Positions 33,535-44,980 of a stretch of DNA of 64,000 bases are shown here, piece by piece (positions within the stretch are counted from its first letter, which is position 1; each line of letters begins with the position of its first letter). The stretch is from the NCBI GenBank assembly GCA_945859605.1, contig OX243819.1:6546209-6610208 (forward strand), read 5' to 3'. Below the pieces are notes generated by a model. It had not been told where the DNA came from. It was given only the letters and a program-made list of their open reading frames with translations, and searched no databases. The position numbers and the translations under genes were made by a program. This stretch comes from Lumbricus rubellus (lineage: Eukaryota; Annelida; Clitellata; Crassiclitellata; Lumbricidae).

Positions 33535-34262
33535 TAAGAATGTTCTTTAATTCACCAATTGCTAACTGCATTTTGGTTTACAGACATGGTATGTATTAAT
33601 TGAAATAATAATTAATATACATGACGGAGTAATGGATGACAGATTTCAGTTAATTTACATGTTTTCAAACGAATTTATATTGTCCATAAAGTAAAACGTA
33701 TAATTTAAATTGATTTTGATGTACATCGAGTAGAGAAAAGCATAGCCTGAAATACACTAGGATCAACAGTACTCCTTGATGACAGCCCGAGAGAGGACCA
33801 AAAATCCAGTCTCAAAGTTGTCCAGTTTTGTCAAGTAAATACAACACTGTAGACCGCACATGAATCCTGCGGCCAAATGTCGACTCGTATGGCGCCTGAA
33901 ACGTGTACGGTGCATGTGGCATACATCTTTACTTTAACTGACCTCCCTACTCTTCGCTAGGAGACCAATGTTGCAGTACAAGCTGTTTATACTTGTGGGG
34001 TTCAATTGGACACCTGGGGGTTCTCTGAACCCTAATTGAAATGTTTAAATTTTACTTGGGTGAAATTATGTACCAGTGTATAAAAGCATGCAGTTATTGA
34101 TCGACTAACCTTTACATGAAATCTTAGAGTTGTGCCATGTTGCAAACAAATGCTACACCTATGACAATACGCCTGGGGTCCGCCAGGACCAGTGTGGATG
34201 AGGGTTAAACAAAAATTCAGAGTCAATACTTTCAAAATCTCCTTCCTGAAGGGGAAGATAAA
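33535..34262. other. Intron sequence, little recognised
   Basis: 33525-33590 (taagacaagataagataaga, then gttctttaattcaccaattg) looks like a LINE 3' tail similar to 51955-52010. The rest is AT-rich with no recognised feature. Confidence 0.4.
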
Positions 34263-34324
34263 TTAGGGAAAATAAGGGGTGCTTTGTTTATCTTTCAATG
34301 TGCTGCTGTTAAGGGTCAACCAAC

Positions 34325-34456
34325 CTGCAACCAATTGTCCGTTGACTATCCAATCAATCGATGGATGAGGTGTTCCCAAGCCTTCACAGACAAATTCTGC
34401 ACTCTCGCCTACAGTGATGTACTTCGATAATAAACCAATAACAATTTTGGGTGGCT
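34325..34456 (-). CDS. RTK exon G: first part of Ig-d
   Basis: The acceptor is gcttacattttag and the donor is gttggt; both ends are phase 1. Residues 309-351 run PPKIVIGLLSKYITVGESAE, then FVCEGLGTPHPSIDW and IVNGQLVA. The PP start, VGESAEFVC and GTPHPSIDW are classic I-set Ig signatures (Cys331, Trp343). The following intron is 11.5 kb, the largest here, and contains the LTR retrotransposon. Confidence 0.94.
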
Positions 34457-34599
34457 CTAAAATGTAAGCAAATAATGTATTGTTTTGCATTTCATCTACA
34501 CATATTATATTAGACTGCAGAAAAAAGCCATAAGAATTATTACTAAATCTCCATTTAATGCTCACACTGTCATCAGCTGAACTTCCTAAGAATATCTCA

Positions 34600-35830
34600 A
34601 ATTAAATTCATTCAAACTAGTACATTTATGTACAAATAGGACAACAGAAGAAGATCATGCCAATCAAAGGAGCGGAACGTCAGGCGAAGAGAAGTAGCCG
34701 AGGCTGACAAGATGGAATGATGAATACAAGACCTGTAAATTAGTGCCACAGCCTTGAGTTGAATCCGAGCAATAAAGGGGAAGTCAATGAAGGCAGTCAA
34801 ACATAAAAGCAGAGATGCAGGATGAGCGAGGAAGTCGGGCTATTAGTCTGGTCGCAGCATTTAGAACAGATTGAAGAGGAGAGAGATGAACTTTTGGAAG
34901 CCCAACCAATAGAGAGTTACAATAGTCGATTCGGGAACAGATGAACTTGGCATGAACAATTGAAGTAAAGACAGAGGAGGAGATGAAGTTCTAATCCGAC
35001 TCAGATGAAAGTAGAAAGATCACGTGAGATTGGTAATGTGTGGATAATAGGTAACCATGCTGCTCAGGCAGGACTACGCCCAAGGTCTCGAACGCTTGAA
35101 TTAGCTTGAACATCAAAGTAAAGATCGACCTGGAAAAATGGTGGACCACGGACATCATCAGCATGGGGTGATCAGTTGCCAGGTATTTAGAGAATATGGA
35201 TGGGATGTCAGCAGTATACAGAAGATAAAGGAGAGGACCCAGGACAGAGTCCTGAGGCACACCACATTTGACCAAGACCCAGGGAGTTCTGGAGTCTCCA
35301 CAAAATTATGTTTGAATGCGATCAGAAAGGTATGACTTGAGCCAGAGAAGAGGCAGCAGAGACATCAAAGAGGCTAAGTTCATATCTAGCCACAGCTGAG
35401 CAAGTGAGCATATGTCAGAGGGAAGGGAATGATTAGCCCTGAAGCCCGATTGACTAGGGGCAGAAGTCCTGGCTGATCAAGATAAGGAAGAATTTGTAGT
35501 GAGACGAGACGCTCAAGAGTCTTGGAAAGGAAGGAAAGGTTGGAGATGGGTCAATAATTCTGAAAGTGGTTGAGATCCAAGATAGGTTTCTTGAGGGTAG
35601 AAAAAACAAAAGCTCGTTTTTGCGAGAGGGGAAGACAGACTTCGGAGAGGGACCTGTTAAATAGATACAGTAAAAATGGTACAATGTCATCAACAATAAT
35701 TCAACAAAAATAAATGGAGGTAAAGGATCTAGTTCACAAGACATTAAGTTTGAAGAAATGAGCAGACGTTTTCCGCAACTTTGGTTGAAGTCCATCAAGA
35801 ACAGAATCATAATATTGAATATAGTTCAAG
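34600..35830 (-). mobile_element. LINE reverse-transcriptase fragment (CR1/L2-like)
   Basis: Minus strand. Its best block is VKCGVPQDSVLGPLLYLLYT then ADIPSIFSKYLA (35275 downward), the GVPQGSVLGPLLF motif, with a decayed ADD (HADDVRGPPFFQ) near 35160. Upstream sequence (35460-35810) reads as a degraded fingers region. Many stops. Confidence 0.8.
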
Positions 35831-36210
35831 TGTTACATAAACTGGATTGGCAATGAAAACTTACAGGTTTATAATAATCTGATGGTCATGTCATGTCACT
35901 ACGCCGACGTTGCTACGCGACGGTTGGCTACATGAGTGGACCAAAGCACTCCAGCAAGATCTATCCTTTACAGTCCGCAATAGCGCCGCTCCTGATAAAC
36001 CGGTCCACAGCGTGATGTTATCAAGCCAGCATATTCTAGGTCTACCGCGACCGCAAGCACCCTGCACCAATCCTGTCATGACACTATTTTCAATATTGTC
36101 CTGCTATCGCAGGATGTGACCGAAATATCGTAATTTCCGGGTTTTGACATGGCCTAATACTTTTTGTTTCTGCTAATATGTAAACTCGATCATTAGTCAA
36201 CATTTCTGTC

Positions 36211-36354
36211 CAGTGGTGTAGTGGGGAGGAACGCGGGGGAACGCCGTTCCCCCACTTTTTTCCAGGGATAATGGAATATTAATAATAATACTACTAATAA
36301 TATTATTATTATAAAGAGTGTTCCCCCACTTCATTTTTTAGGACTACACTACTG
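36211..36354. mobile_element. hAT-type MITE, TSD tttctgtc
   Basis: tttctgtc is at 36203-36210 and 36355-36362. The TIRs are CAGTGGTGTAGT and CAGTAGTGTAGT. The interior has ttcccccactt twice and an ATA/TTA run. Removing it restores the LINE frame RISWTEM. Confidence 0.9.
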
Positions 36355-36588
36355 TTTCTGTCCATGAAATACGTAGTAGTTTCCTAATGCATTTGTTTTC
36401 AAAAGTCTGTATAAGTCTTTCCTCCTTCTTCTTTAGAGTCCACGTCTCACAACCGTATGTTGCCACTGGCCACACTAAGGCTCTCATCATTCGTATCTTT
36501 GTCTTGGAGCTGATTGCCTTGTTCTTTCAAACCTTTGTCAACCTAATCATGACTGATGTACCCATGGTTAACCTTGACTTCACTTCTA

Positions 36589-38000
36589 CAGGGTGGCTCA
36601 ATAAAAAATACCCCAGCAGCAAAAATGCAATATCTTTGCAACCAATCGAGATTATTCTATGAAAATAGCAGGATTTATAGAGGAAAGAATTTGCAACAAT
36701 CCCTGAAAATCTCAATAATGACTCTGCATTACTTCAGAAGTTACAGCTGTGCAAAAACAGTTTTCCATTTTTTCAAATTTTTGCAGAATCACTTTCCAAT
36801 ACCTGTGATTTCTTTAAGATTTTTTTGCAAATTTCAACACATAAAGTGATGGTGATGTCATATGACCTCTCTAAGAGCTGTAAATAAGCTGTTTATGTAG
36901 CAATCTGGTAGTATTTGGTGATATTTTATATATTAAGATCTCAATTTGTGAATCCGTACAGAACGTCATGGGCAAAGTTTATGCAGATGATAAAGTGGGA
37001 ACTCGGGCGTTGCGCGATCAGAGACTGGTATTGCAAGATCATAGCAAAATACCCAGTGAAAAGTGGAGCCTGAGCACATTGAAGGCTATCTGTAGACGTG
37101 ATTATGTAGCAAAAGTCAGATGTCGAAAAGAGACAGGAAGATAGTGGTCGTTTGGTCTGACGGAAAAAAGCGCGATGTTCACGAAATTCGCTTGGTAGTT
37201 GCAAAGGTAAAGTTTGCAAAGCACATCATGGTTTCGGCGTCAAATCTGCTGGGGTGTGTTACGGCTGAAAGAAAAGACTGCACTTCATCCCATTCAGTAG
37301 GCTAAATGTCAAACTTACCGTTGAACTCTGTTACCCAGACTCATTGAACACTGAAGGCGTGTTCTAACAGTTGGTTTTATTTTCCAGCGGGACGTTGCGC
37401 CTGCTTGCTCGCACGGCAGGGTTGATTATGATGATGCTATCTTATTGCCATCAACTGCCGTAAATTTATTGGCCCGGGTGAATGACCATCAAACTCGCCA
37501 GACCTTAATAACCCTTTTGTTTATTACGACTGGGAAGCTATGCTGGAACGATGCAAGACATTTCATCCCAAGTTGGAGAACATTGGCTAACTGAAGGAAG
37601 TCTTGCTGCTAATGTGGGATCAGTTGCCGTAGGACTCGATCAACAAGGCCATACTGAGCTTCACAAAAATAATTTGATCTCGAGTTAAAGCAGGGAGTGG
37701 ACACTCCCATCATACTTTACAATAAACTGTAAAACGAATTTCTGGGGTCGTGGTGAAAGTGATATCATTTGACATGGAAATCCACAAGTGACGCTAACTT
37801 TTCCGCGGATATTTGAAAAAACGAAATTGAAAGTTTAAACAGTTGTAACTTTTGCAAACATGAAAATGTTAAAGTGAAACTTTCAGGGATTGTTGGAAAT
37901 TCATTCCCCTACAAATTGGGAAATTTTCGCAGAAAAAGTTCAATCGGTTGCGAAGATATTGCATTTTATCCAGTGGGGTATTTTTTTTTGAGCCACCCTG
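36589..38000. mobile_element. Mariner/Tc1-like element with dead transposase, TA flanked
   Basis: The termini are CAGGGTGGCTCAATAAAAAA on the left and CAGGGTGGCTCAAAAAAAAA reading in from the right, flanked by TA at 36587-36588 and 38001-38002. The imperfect inverted repeats extend about 150 bp (caaccgattgaac, gggattgttg). The plus-strand middle has transposase-like scraps, including LRDQRLVLQDHSKIPSEKW and FQRDVAPACSHGRVDYDDA (the position of the second catalytic Asp region), broken by stops. Superfamily assignment rests on the TA site and these scraps. Confidence 0.8.
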
Positions 38001-38011
38001 TACATTACAGT

Positions 38012-38315
38012 CATGGGCGCCCGCAGACATTTTTGCAGAAGGGGGCAAAACTCGATGGTCATGGTTAAAGTTTTGTTATATCAAGAGGTTGAAAATGCAA
38101 AGCAGGAAAGTAAGAACATGCATGGGTATTTTTTATAGAGATTTCTTATTATAAATCTCTCAATTTCAATTTTTTTAAATTTTCATTATGAATATAATTT
38201 CTTTAGTGCAGAGAAATTTGTTAACAACCAAAAAGTAGCAGTTAGAAAAACAGGTTTCAACTTTCCGGGGGGGGGGACAAGTGCCCCCTCTTGCCCCTAT
38301 GTGCGGGTGCCCATG
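38012..38315. mobile_element. Non-autonomous element, TIR CATGGGCGCCCGCA, TSD attacagt
   Basis: attacagt is at 38004-38011 and 38316-38323. The termini are CATGGGCGCCCGCAGA and CATGGGCACCCGCACA. It is a sister of 53654-54017, with gcaaagcgggg/gcaaagcagg and gaacatgcatgggtattttt shared. The 8-bp duplication suggests hAT or a related superfamily. Confidence 0.9.
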
Positions 38316-39524
38316 ATTACAGTCTGCATCTTTCGTTACTCTGCTTTCCAGATAGACAAAGGAGTATACCTGTTCTAATCTACCATTGATTCCTATATCC
38401 AACCCTATGTCCATATTTGTCATGACCTTCATCTCTGCAGCATTAATCTTCATGCTATACTCGTTTGCAGATCTCTCAACTCTGTCCACTAATTCTTGTA
38501 GCTCCTCTGGTGATGTAGTCAGTAATACAATGTCGTCCGCATATCTTAGGTTGTTAATGGTTTTACCCCGATTCTGAATCCACTGTTGAATCCTTCCAAG
38601 GCTTTCCTCATTACTTGTTCAGCTAAAATGTTGAAGAGGCATGGTGAAAGGTTACAACCTTGACACACTCCTTTCTTAACTCTTAACCATGCTGACGTGA
38701 GTCCATCTGTCCTAATATTTGCGCGTTGTTGTTTATAAAGTTTCTGCAGCAGCTGAACTATTTGAGGCGGGAATCCCATTTCTAACATGGTTAACAAGAG
38801 TTTGTCATGTTGTATCATGTCAAACACTTTTGTGAAGTCAATGAAGCAGAAATATAGTGGTTGGTTCCTTTCCCTTGCTTTTTCGAGAATTATTCGGAGA
38901 TTTGCGATTTGGTCACGTGTGCCTCTTCTAGGTCTAAAACCAGCTTGTTCTTGGGCGATCTCGCTTTCAAGTTTGGATTGTATTCGTTCTAGAATCACAC
39001 GTAACAAGATCTTGCTTGCGATAGTATGATAGTTTCTGCAATAAAGCGGGTCACCTTTCTTGAAAAGTGGAATGAAAGTTGACTGTGTCGGTTTACGTTG
39101 AATTCAGCGCGCACATTTCGCCGATCTTCATTTCAGCGACCTCAACTCGCCGCCGCACAACACAGCGTGTATAAAAAATGATGAGACAGTGCAACACTCA
39201 TTCTTTGGGCACGTGGGTATAGGACATTACCTTACTGGACTATGCTTACTGTGAATTATGCAAGTGCATAATTCACAAACTGGTCTGATCAGGCAAAGTC
39301 TCTTATTTTCGATTTCACTGAAAAGAGTTGGGAAAGTTGCCTTTGAAACCCCATGGACCAAGAAAGGACTGCAGTTCATTGAAGATTTGAGAAAACAGAC
39401 CAAAGGCACAACCTATTTATTTGCTTCAGAGGATTTAAGTGGCTGTCCAGTGTCCAATGAAGAAATACTACAAGACTCTCTGTGCCAAGTGCTCATGAGC
39501 GAATGCTTCAGGCAGACAATTACT

Positions 39525-39775
39525 TAGAACTTAGAACTTAGTCCACCCCGTGCAGATCTGCACATCGGGCAACGCATCGTCTCCATTCCTCTCCGTCCGC
39601 CGCCAATTCCTTGGCCTCGTCCCACGACATCTTCAGGCATTTCAGATCCTCCCTGATGGTTTCCGGCCAGTTTTTTCTCGGCCTTCCTCTCTTCCTTTTT
39701 CCTCCAGGATTCCACGACATCACTTGGTTGGCTCTTCTTTCGTCCTCCATTCGGCAGACAATAGTAGCAATAAAT
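39525..39775 (-). mobile_element. LINE 3' end fragment
   Basis: Minus strand: MEDERRANQVMSWNPGGKRK, RGRPRKNWPETIREDLKCL, DGEEWRRCVARCADLHGVD. Same family as the LINE at 58020-59880 (ARCADLHGSD ending). It lies about 160 bp from exon F. Confidence 0.85.
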
Positions 39776-39936
39776 GAACAATTGCGCCAGTGCCAGCATT
39801 TAGCATTCTAAGAATAACAATATTATAATCAATACTAAATTTACAATAACAAAAACACATTTTATACAATAAGCTACTTCATAATAACCAACTAATATTG
39901 TAAGGCCCATCTTTTTAAACAAAAGTGTTTTCATAC

Positions 39937-40136
39937 CATGAGCAATAAGTTTGATTGCAAAGTGATTAGACCCAACACTGTTATTTCCTTGGCAATGATA
40001 GCTTCCTTCATCAGCTTTTATTAAGCGTTCAATGACCAGAACATAGTCTTTCGAGATGATTCTTATGCGATCATCTGAATAGCCTGATGTTGGAAGTAAA
40101 GTCGTGTCTTTATACCACAGCAACTGTGGCTTAGGT
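39937..40136 (-). CDS. RTK exon F: second half of Ig-c
   Basis: The acceptor is atgaatttcag; 1 nt completes Arg241. It encodes PKPQLLWYKD and continues to IKADEGSYHCQGNNSVGSN and IKLIAH (residues 242-307), then ends CAT G before the donor gtatga. Trp248 and Cys289 in ADEGSYHC complete a canonical Ig (I-set-like) fold with Cys236 of exon E. The Y-x-C-x-G-x-N-x-x-G run is intact. Confidence 0.95.
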
Positions 40137-40179
40137 CTGAAATTCATGAAACAGAAAGTTAGTTTAAGAAGTAGCTTTT

Positions 40180-40873
40180 ATTTGCATTTGACAAGCGTAC
40201 ATGCATTATCTATATAAATAAAAATGAAACTTTCCAATAGTTTGTTATGAGTGTTCTCGAAAACTGACGGACCGATCGTTTTGAAAATTTTACAAAACCT
40301 TCCATTCCAATAGAACCGTGTTGTATTATGCTTTTTTCCGAAAAAAAGCAATCTTTTCCACAAAAAGAGAACTTTGAATTCCATTCGACCGCCATTTTGA
40401 AATTATACACATCCCAACGTCCATGAGGGTTGCCAGATTTCGGAAAAGTAACGGACTGATTCTTTCAAAATCTCACCAAAACGTGTGTTCTTTGAATGTT
40501 TTTTTTCTTCAAAAACCGCAATCTTTAACAACAATAATATTTTATCAAATTCCTCGGTTTTTTCAAATTCCTCGGTTTTTCCAGCTATGCAAGTTACACG
40601 TCGTCGCTAATCAACACAGTGACCAGCCAGACGAAATATAGAATGAGGTCGCGTGCTGTGACGTCATAAGTGAGTCGCATAGGCCTAATAATTTCCGTTA
40701 ATTCAGAAACCAAAGCGGCCTTTCACGAGGGAGGGGGAGGGGAGGAGAGGGGAGGGGAGGGGGAGAGGGGAGGGGAGGGGGAGAGGGAGGGAGAGGGGGA
40801 GGGGAGAAGGAAGGGGAGGGGAAGAGGAGGACGGTCTTTTCTGCCACAGCAACGCGTGGCTGGGTACAGCTAG
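40180..40873. repeat. Unclassified repeat ending gtggctgggtacagctagt
   Basis: Starts near ctatataaataaaaatgaaa and ends cagcaacgcgtggctgggta, with the same end as 22200-22305. The part at 40720-40830 is a GGGGA/GGGAG simple tract. The class of transposon is not recognised. Confidence 0.6.
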
Positions 40874-40892
40874 TATTGTATAAAACGATTAC

Positions 40893-41100
40893 ATACATTT
40901 AAAAACTATGATTAGATAACATCACTTTAAAAAGTGACTAAAGTTACTCGTGCATAGGCACATACATTTAAAAACTATGATAGATAACATCAGTTTAAAA
41001 AGTGACTAAAGTTACTCGTGCATAGGCAAATACATTTAAAAACTATGATAGATAACATCAGTTTAAAAAGTGACTAAAGTTACTCGTGCATAGGCAAATA
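40893..41100. repeat. About 68-bp tandem repeat, three copies
   Basis: The unit acatttaaaaactatga...gataacatca...gtgactaaagttactcgtgc...ataggca starts at about 40893, 40962 and 41030, nearly identical. Confidence 0.93.
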
Positions 41101-41172
41101 TAATTGAAAATGCATCTTTTGATAAATCTTTTGATAAAGACGTCCGGTTAAGAAGTTAGATATCCAGTTATA

Positions 41173-42361
41173 CAGGGTGCGCCAAAAAAAAGACCCCCCT
41201 AAGAATTTTGTCAATATCTTGACCAAAAGTAAGAATTTCCAAATGAAATTTTACAGGCTTATAGACAATTCATATTTACACCCGATGGCCAGATTTCATC
41301 AAAATATTTCAAACACAACAAAAGGTATGTCGCTTTTAGGGAGGTCACCCACCGTTTTTTGACGATTCAAAAATGCGACGCAGCAAAAAGTCACGAAAAA
41401 ACAATCTCATTATTTTGGGCAATATCTTAGCCAAAAGTAAGAATATCGAAATGAAATTTCATAGGCGTAAAGACAATTCATATCTGCACATGATGGTCAA
41501 ATTGCATCAAACTATTTTTAGCAGAACAAAAGTTATATACCACTTTTAGGAAGGCCATCCAACGCCACCGTTTTTTGACGATTCAAAGGCGAAACGCAAC
41601 AAAAAGGTATCAAAAACACGATTTTTTTCTCATCTCAAATAATAATTGTTATCAAATAGCCTTAACATTGTCCGATGATCATTATTATTACTATTTTAAA
41701 AAGAAACAGGGTGCTAGCGTAGCTGCACGTCACTGAGAAGTCACTTAGCAAGATGACAATCAAATTGGTAAATAAGGAATCTATCAGCTTAATCAACAGG
41801 TCCATCAAGAACTTTGCAAAGAGACTCAAAAGAAGTTTTGTAACTGGTGGTGGGCACATTGAACACGAGTTGTGAAGCACTACCAAGTTAATTTTACAAC
41901 AGTTATTTGAGATGAGACTTAAAAAATCGTGTTTTTTTTGTAATTTTTTGTTGCGTTTCGTTTTTGAATCGTCCAAAAACCTTGGGTGGTCTCACTAAAA
42001 GTGGCATAACTTTTGTTCGGTTTGAAATATTGTGATGAAATCTGGCCACCATGTGTAGATATAAATTGTCTATACGACTGTAAAATGTCATTTCGATATC
42101 TTTATTTTTGCCTAAGATATTGGCAAAAAACCATTAAACAATTGCGTTTCGTTTTTGAAACGTCAAAAAACGGTGGGGGGGGTGACCTCCCTCAAAGTGG
42201 CATAACTTTTGTTCCGTTTGAAATTTTTTGATGATATCTGGTCATCGTGTGTCAATATGAATTGTCTTTAAGCTTGTAAAATTTCATTTCGAAATTCTTA
42301 CTTTTGGCGAAGATATTGGCAAAAAACCTAGGGGGGGGGTCTTTTTTTTTGGCGCACCCTG
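41173..42361. mobile_element. Foldback mariner-like element carrying a LINE piece
   Basis: Flanked by TA; termini CAGGGTGCGCCAAAAAAAAG on both sides (inverted). The arms (41173-41652 and 41897-42361) are long inverted repeats, each made of two ~200-bp modules. The 245-bp core contains ccatcaagaactttgcaaag, agactcaaaagaagttttg and gtgggcacattgaaca, which match, inverted, the LINE immediately to its right (42716-42800). No transposase. The window-start fragment (1-466) is a relative. Confidence 0.85.
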
Positions 42362-42365
42362 TAGA

Positions 42366-42950
42366 TGTTAGGAGGAATATTGAGAGCTTTCAGTTTCTAG
42401 AGGAGGTTGATGGAGTCGAACGCCTTCGAAAAAAATCAATAAGAAGACAGCGAACGTAGGTGTTATGTTGAAGAAGTTTGGTTATATTGTGTCGAAAATA
42501 GACAAGAGCACACATAGTGCTTCCCGTCAGATGAAAAGCGAACTGATCAGATAGCATATGCTCAGGTATAACAGGAAGCAAGAAGCGTCGCACAACAATT
42601 TTTTCAACTATTCTAGAGAGAATCGCAGTGTCTAAAATGGGTCGTAAGTCTGTAAGACCCACAATTGGTGTCACCTTAGGAATTGGGGTAGCGACATCTT
42701 GTTTTTTCACAACTTGTGTTCAATGTGCCCACGACCAGTACCAAAACTTCTTTTGAGTCTCTTTGCAAAGTTCTTGATGGCTCTGTTGATGCGTTCCAAA
42801 GGCAAATCTTCCGATATCAACTCCAATATTTAGGATCTTGCTCAAGAGGTGGTCTGAATATAAATTTTGTCTGCCATTTTCATTTTTCATAAATTTGAAT
42901 TTCATTGCTTTAATAGCAAAATTATTAATCTGACAGATTCCTTATTTACC
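42366..42950 (-). mobile_element. LINE reverse-transcriptase N-terminal part
   Basis: Minus strand: AIKNFAKRLKRSF region, then TPIPKVTPIVGLTDLRPI, TAILSRIVEKIVVRRFLL, MLSDQFAFHLTGSTMCALV, VRCLLIDFFRR. The order P.PK...LRPI, SR..EK and DQFAF is the start of a jockey/CR1-type RT domain. It is truncated by the foldback element. Confidence 0.85.
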
Positions 42951-42954
42951 AAAT

Positions 42955-43155
42955 GCGTTGCCTTTGCTTTCAGTGGGGTCTGCATTATGGAAAAGATCCT
43001 CCTTCAAGGCGTTCCTCCATATTAACTGGTCCAATTACCTCTTTTTGGTGTTTCAAGACTATTTTTCTCTCTTTTGGTCTAACGTACTGGGAGCGTCTCT
43101 GATTGGTGTGTACTGTGAGAGGCGCTTTATAAATTTATAGATACAATACAATACT
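42955..43155 (+). mobile_element. LINE 3' end fragment
   Basis: Plus strand AFSVGSALWKRSSFKAFLHI, then ctgggagcgtctctgattgg and gaggcgctttataaattt followed by (ACAAT)n. The tail type recurs at 52605-52650. Confidence 0.7.
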
Positions 43156-43262
43156 AAGAATAGGAAAATCTTATTTGTTAACAAATAATGCATAGGCAAT
43201 TTGGTAGGTCTATGAAAGACATGCAACACGTTGAGTTTTGACATAACAAATAATAAGCACAC

Positions 43263-43377
43263 CTGCCAGAAAAGACACACTGCAGTTTAATGGTTTCTCC
43301 TACTAAGCCAAGGACTGTTTCTTCATTAGAAGGATTTTTGTTCTGTATAACTGGTTGAATATCAAAAGTTGCTTCAT
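43263..43377 (-). CDS. RTK exon E: first half of Ig-c
   Basis: The acceptor is gcatgttttag (phase 1 start). The exon ends TCT GGC AG before the donor gtgtgc (phase 2). It encodes EATFDIQPVIQ and continues to GLVGETIKLQCVFSG (residues 204-240). Cys236 is the Ig B-strand cysteine. The split codon AG|A gives Arg241, so the Ig is interrupted a few residues before its tryptophan, at the same kind of place and in the same phase as Ig-a. Confidence 0.93.
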
Positions 43378-43454
43378 CTAAAACATGCAACAACATAATT
43401 CACAACAATCACTCTACTGAAACTCTGAATTCAAAAACTGCTAAAGAATAATTC

Positions 43455-43710
43455 TCAGAGGGTTCGCCGTATTGAGGTACTTTTCCATGATTTGCACTTG
43501 TGGGTGTCTTCCAATCGCCTTTCACTTAATTCTAACAAAGCTCAACTCATCTGGTTTGGCACTCCCCAGCAAATTAAAAAAATTGACTTTTTGCTTCTCT
43601 ATGAGACTTTTCCTCAATTTAAATTTTCAACTTCTGTTCGTGACCTAGGTGTCACTCTTGACTGTTCACTGACATTCTCAACACATGTAACCAACCTTAC
43701 AGATTCGAAT
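43455..43710 (+). mobile_element. LINE fragment (post-YADD region)
   Basis: Plus strand: HLWVSSNRLSLNSNKAQLIW, FGTPQQIKK, SVRDLGVTLDCSLTFSTHV. Standard CR1/L2 motif (W...N.L.LN..K...I.F then VR.LGV..D). Abuts an RTE-like piece. Confidence 0.88.
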
Positions 43711-43779
43711 GTCCTATGTCACTCACCAGTGTCACCACTCTATTCTCTACTGTGCCTTCTTCTTGAGTTCTTCGTATAG

Positions 43780-44700
43780 TATCCATCCTCCATCTAGCAT
43801 CTCAGTCTTCCTCTTGTTCACTTCCCATCCATTTCTCCTTGATCACCATTCTCAGCAGAGAATCGCCTCTCAGCTTGTGTCCGATCCATTTCCTTTGTCT
43901 TCCTCTTATTGTTGTCTTCTCAAACTCTTCCTAGCATTTCTTCATATGTTTTATGCTCTTTCCATTCTTCTCTAAGACCGCATTTCAAATGCCTCCAGTC
44001 TTTTTATATCCTCTTTTCTCAATGTCCAGGTTTCTGAACCACATAGCACCACACTCCATACCAGTGTCTTTGTCATAAGCATTTTAAAATTTTTGTTAAT
44101 TTTGCCATAGATGGAAAAAACGATGGAAACGAAATAAAAAATGGAAAAAATAGTAAAACCACAAAAAGTGATAAAAACGGAAACGGAAAATAATTTGACT
44201 TTGCTACATCTAAAACCGCATTTTAACCTTGAAACCTTGATTAGGAACCTGCTACACGCAGGCTATCTCTTAAATGATGATGTTAAACGATGAAATAATG
44301 ACTTTCGTTAGCTGAATCCTTGAGAGTTGGCGGAAAACATAAGGTATATCTGAAAAATTAAAATTAAGAAAAATAATAACAGAAAGTAAATGAATAAATA
44401 AAGTTAAAGAAAAAACCCATAAAAAACGATGGGCAAAATAATTTTTCCTCTAAGTAGTTCTCTCCCCTTCGTGAAAGCCTCTTTTCCTGTTGCTATTCTT
44501 CTTCTGACTTCTTTCTCTTTGACATTTAAAAACCTCTGTCGTTATCATGCTCCCCAAATAACAGCATTCCTTCACTTGCTCTATTTGTTTTCCTACTGTA
44601 CGATATTGATTTTAATATTGATATCAGCATATTATCTTGCTAAAAATAATGTTTTTGTTAAAATTAACTTTTATGCCCTTTTGAAAGAATTTTTCAACAT
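43780..44700 (-). mobile_element. RTE-like LINE fragment, interrupted
   Basis: Minus strand. 44620-44440 encodes a CYLGSMITTEV-type stretch followed by KGRELL. 44075-43780 encodes the ETWTLRKEDIKRLEAFEM-type region and its tail, as in 7811-8235. About 350 bp of low-complexity sequence (44080-44430, tggaaaaaac/aaacggaaa) separates them and is unexplained. Confidence 0.75.
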
Positions 44701-44704
44701 GTGA

Positions 44705-44856
44705 TGTTTGTTGATTCGAATCCACCTCAAAGCCGCATAGGGGCCTTGTATTGGGCAAGTTCTTTACTCGCAATTGCTCAGCACTTCGGCATGAAACTCC
44801 GATTCAGTGTCCACGCTGTAGTGTGAGCGCTTCTGAGCAGATTTTTAACAAGTGCA
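44705..44856 (+). repeat. tRNA-derived SINE, 5'-truncated
   Basis: Starts at gattcgaatccacctcaaag (B box), with ctcgcaattgctcagcactt and gcatgaaactccgattcagt following, and ends aagtgcacatacatac, running into a (CATA)n array. Confidence 0.85.
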
Positions 44857-44910
44857 CATACATACATACATACATACATACATACATACATACATACATA
44901 CATACACACA
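44857..44910. repeat. (CATA)n microsatellite
   Basis: About 12 units directly continuing the SINE tail, 70 bp from exon D; likely grown from the SINE's 3' repeat. Confidence 0.95.
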
Positions 44911-44980
44911 TTTATAGACACTGGATGCAATTATTCCAGTTTACATTCATTACTTTCCCACACAATAAAACTCTACTAAC

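Larger units (their letters stand above)
35881..39115 (-). mobile_element. LINE with three nested DNA transposons
   Basis: Minus strand. 39007-38546: MLRVILERIQSKLESEIAQE, QAGFRPRRGTRDQIANLRI, CFIDFTKVFDMIQHDKLL, GVCQGCNLSPCLFNILAEQV. Then INNLRYADDIVLLTTSPEEL (YADD) and MKINAAEMKVMTNMDIGLD. After the insertions, TYGCETWTLKKKEERLIQTF and ENKCIRKLLRISWTE (about 36470-36350), then YFGHILR and, at 36079-35891, GACGRGRPRICWLDNITLWT. The parts are collinear, so this is one element. Insertions: 38012-38315, 36589-38000 and 36211-36354. Confidence 0.9.

Noticed and set aside
41700..41900. Host exon reading LINRSIKNFAKRLKRSF in the foldback core
   Set aside because: The same sequence is part of the LINE at 42716-42950 in the opposite orientation.
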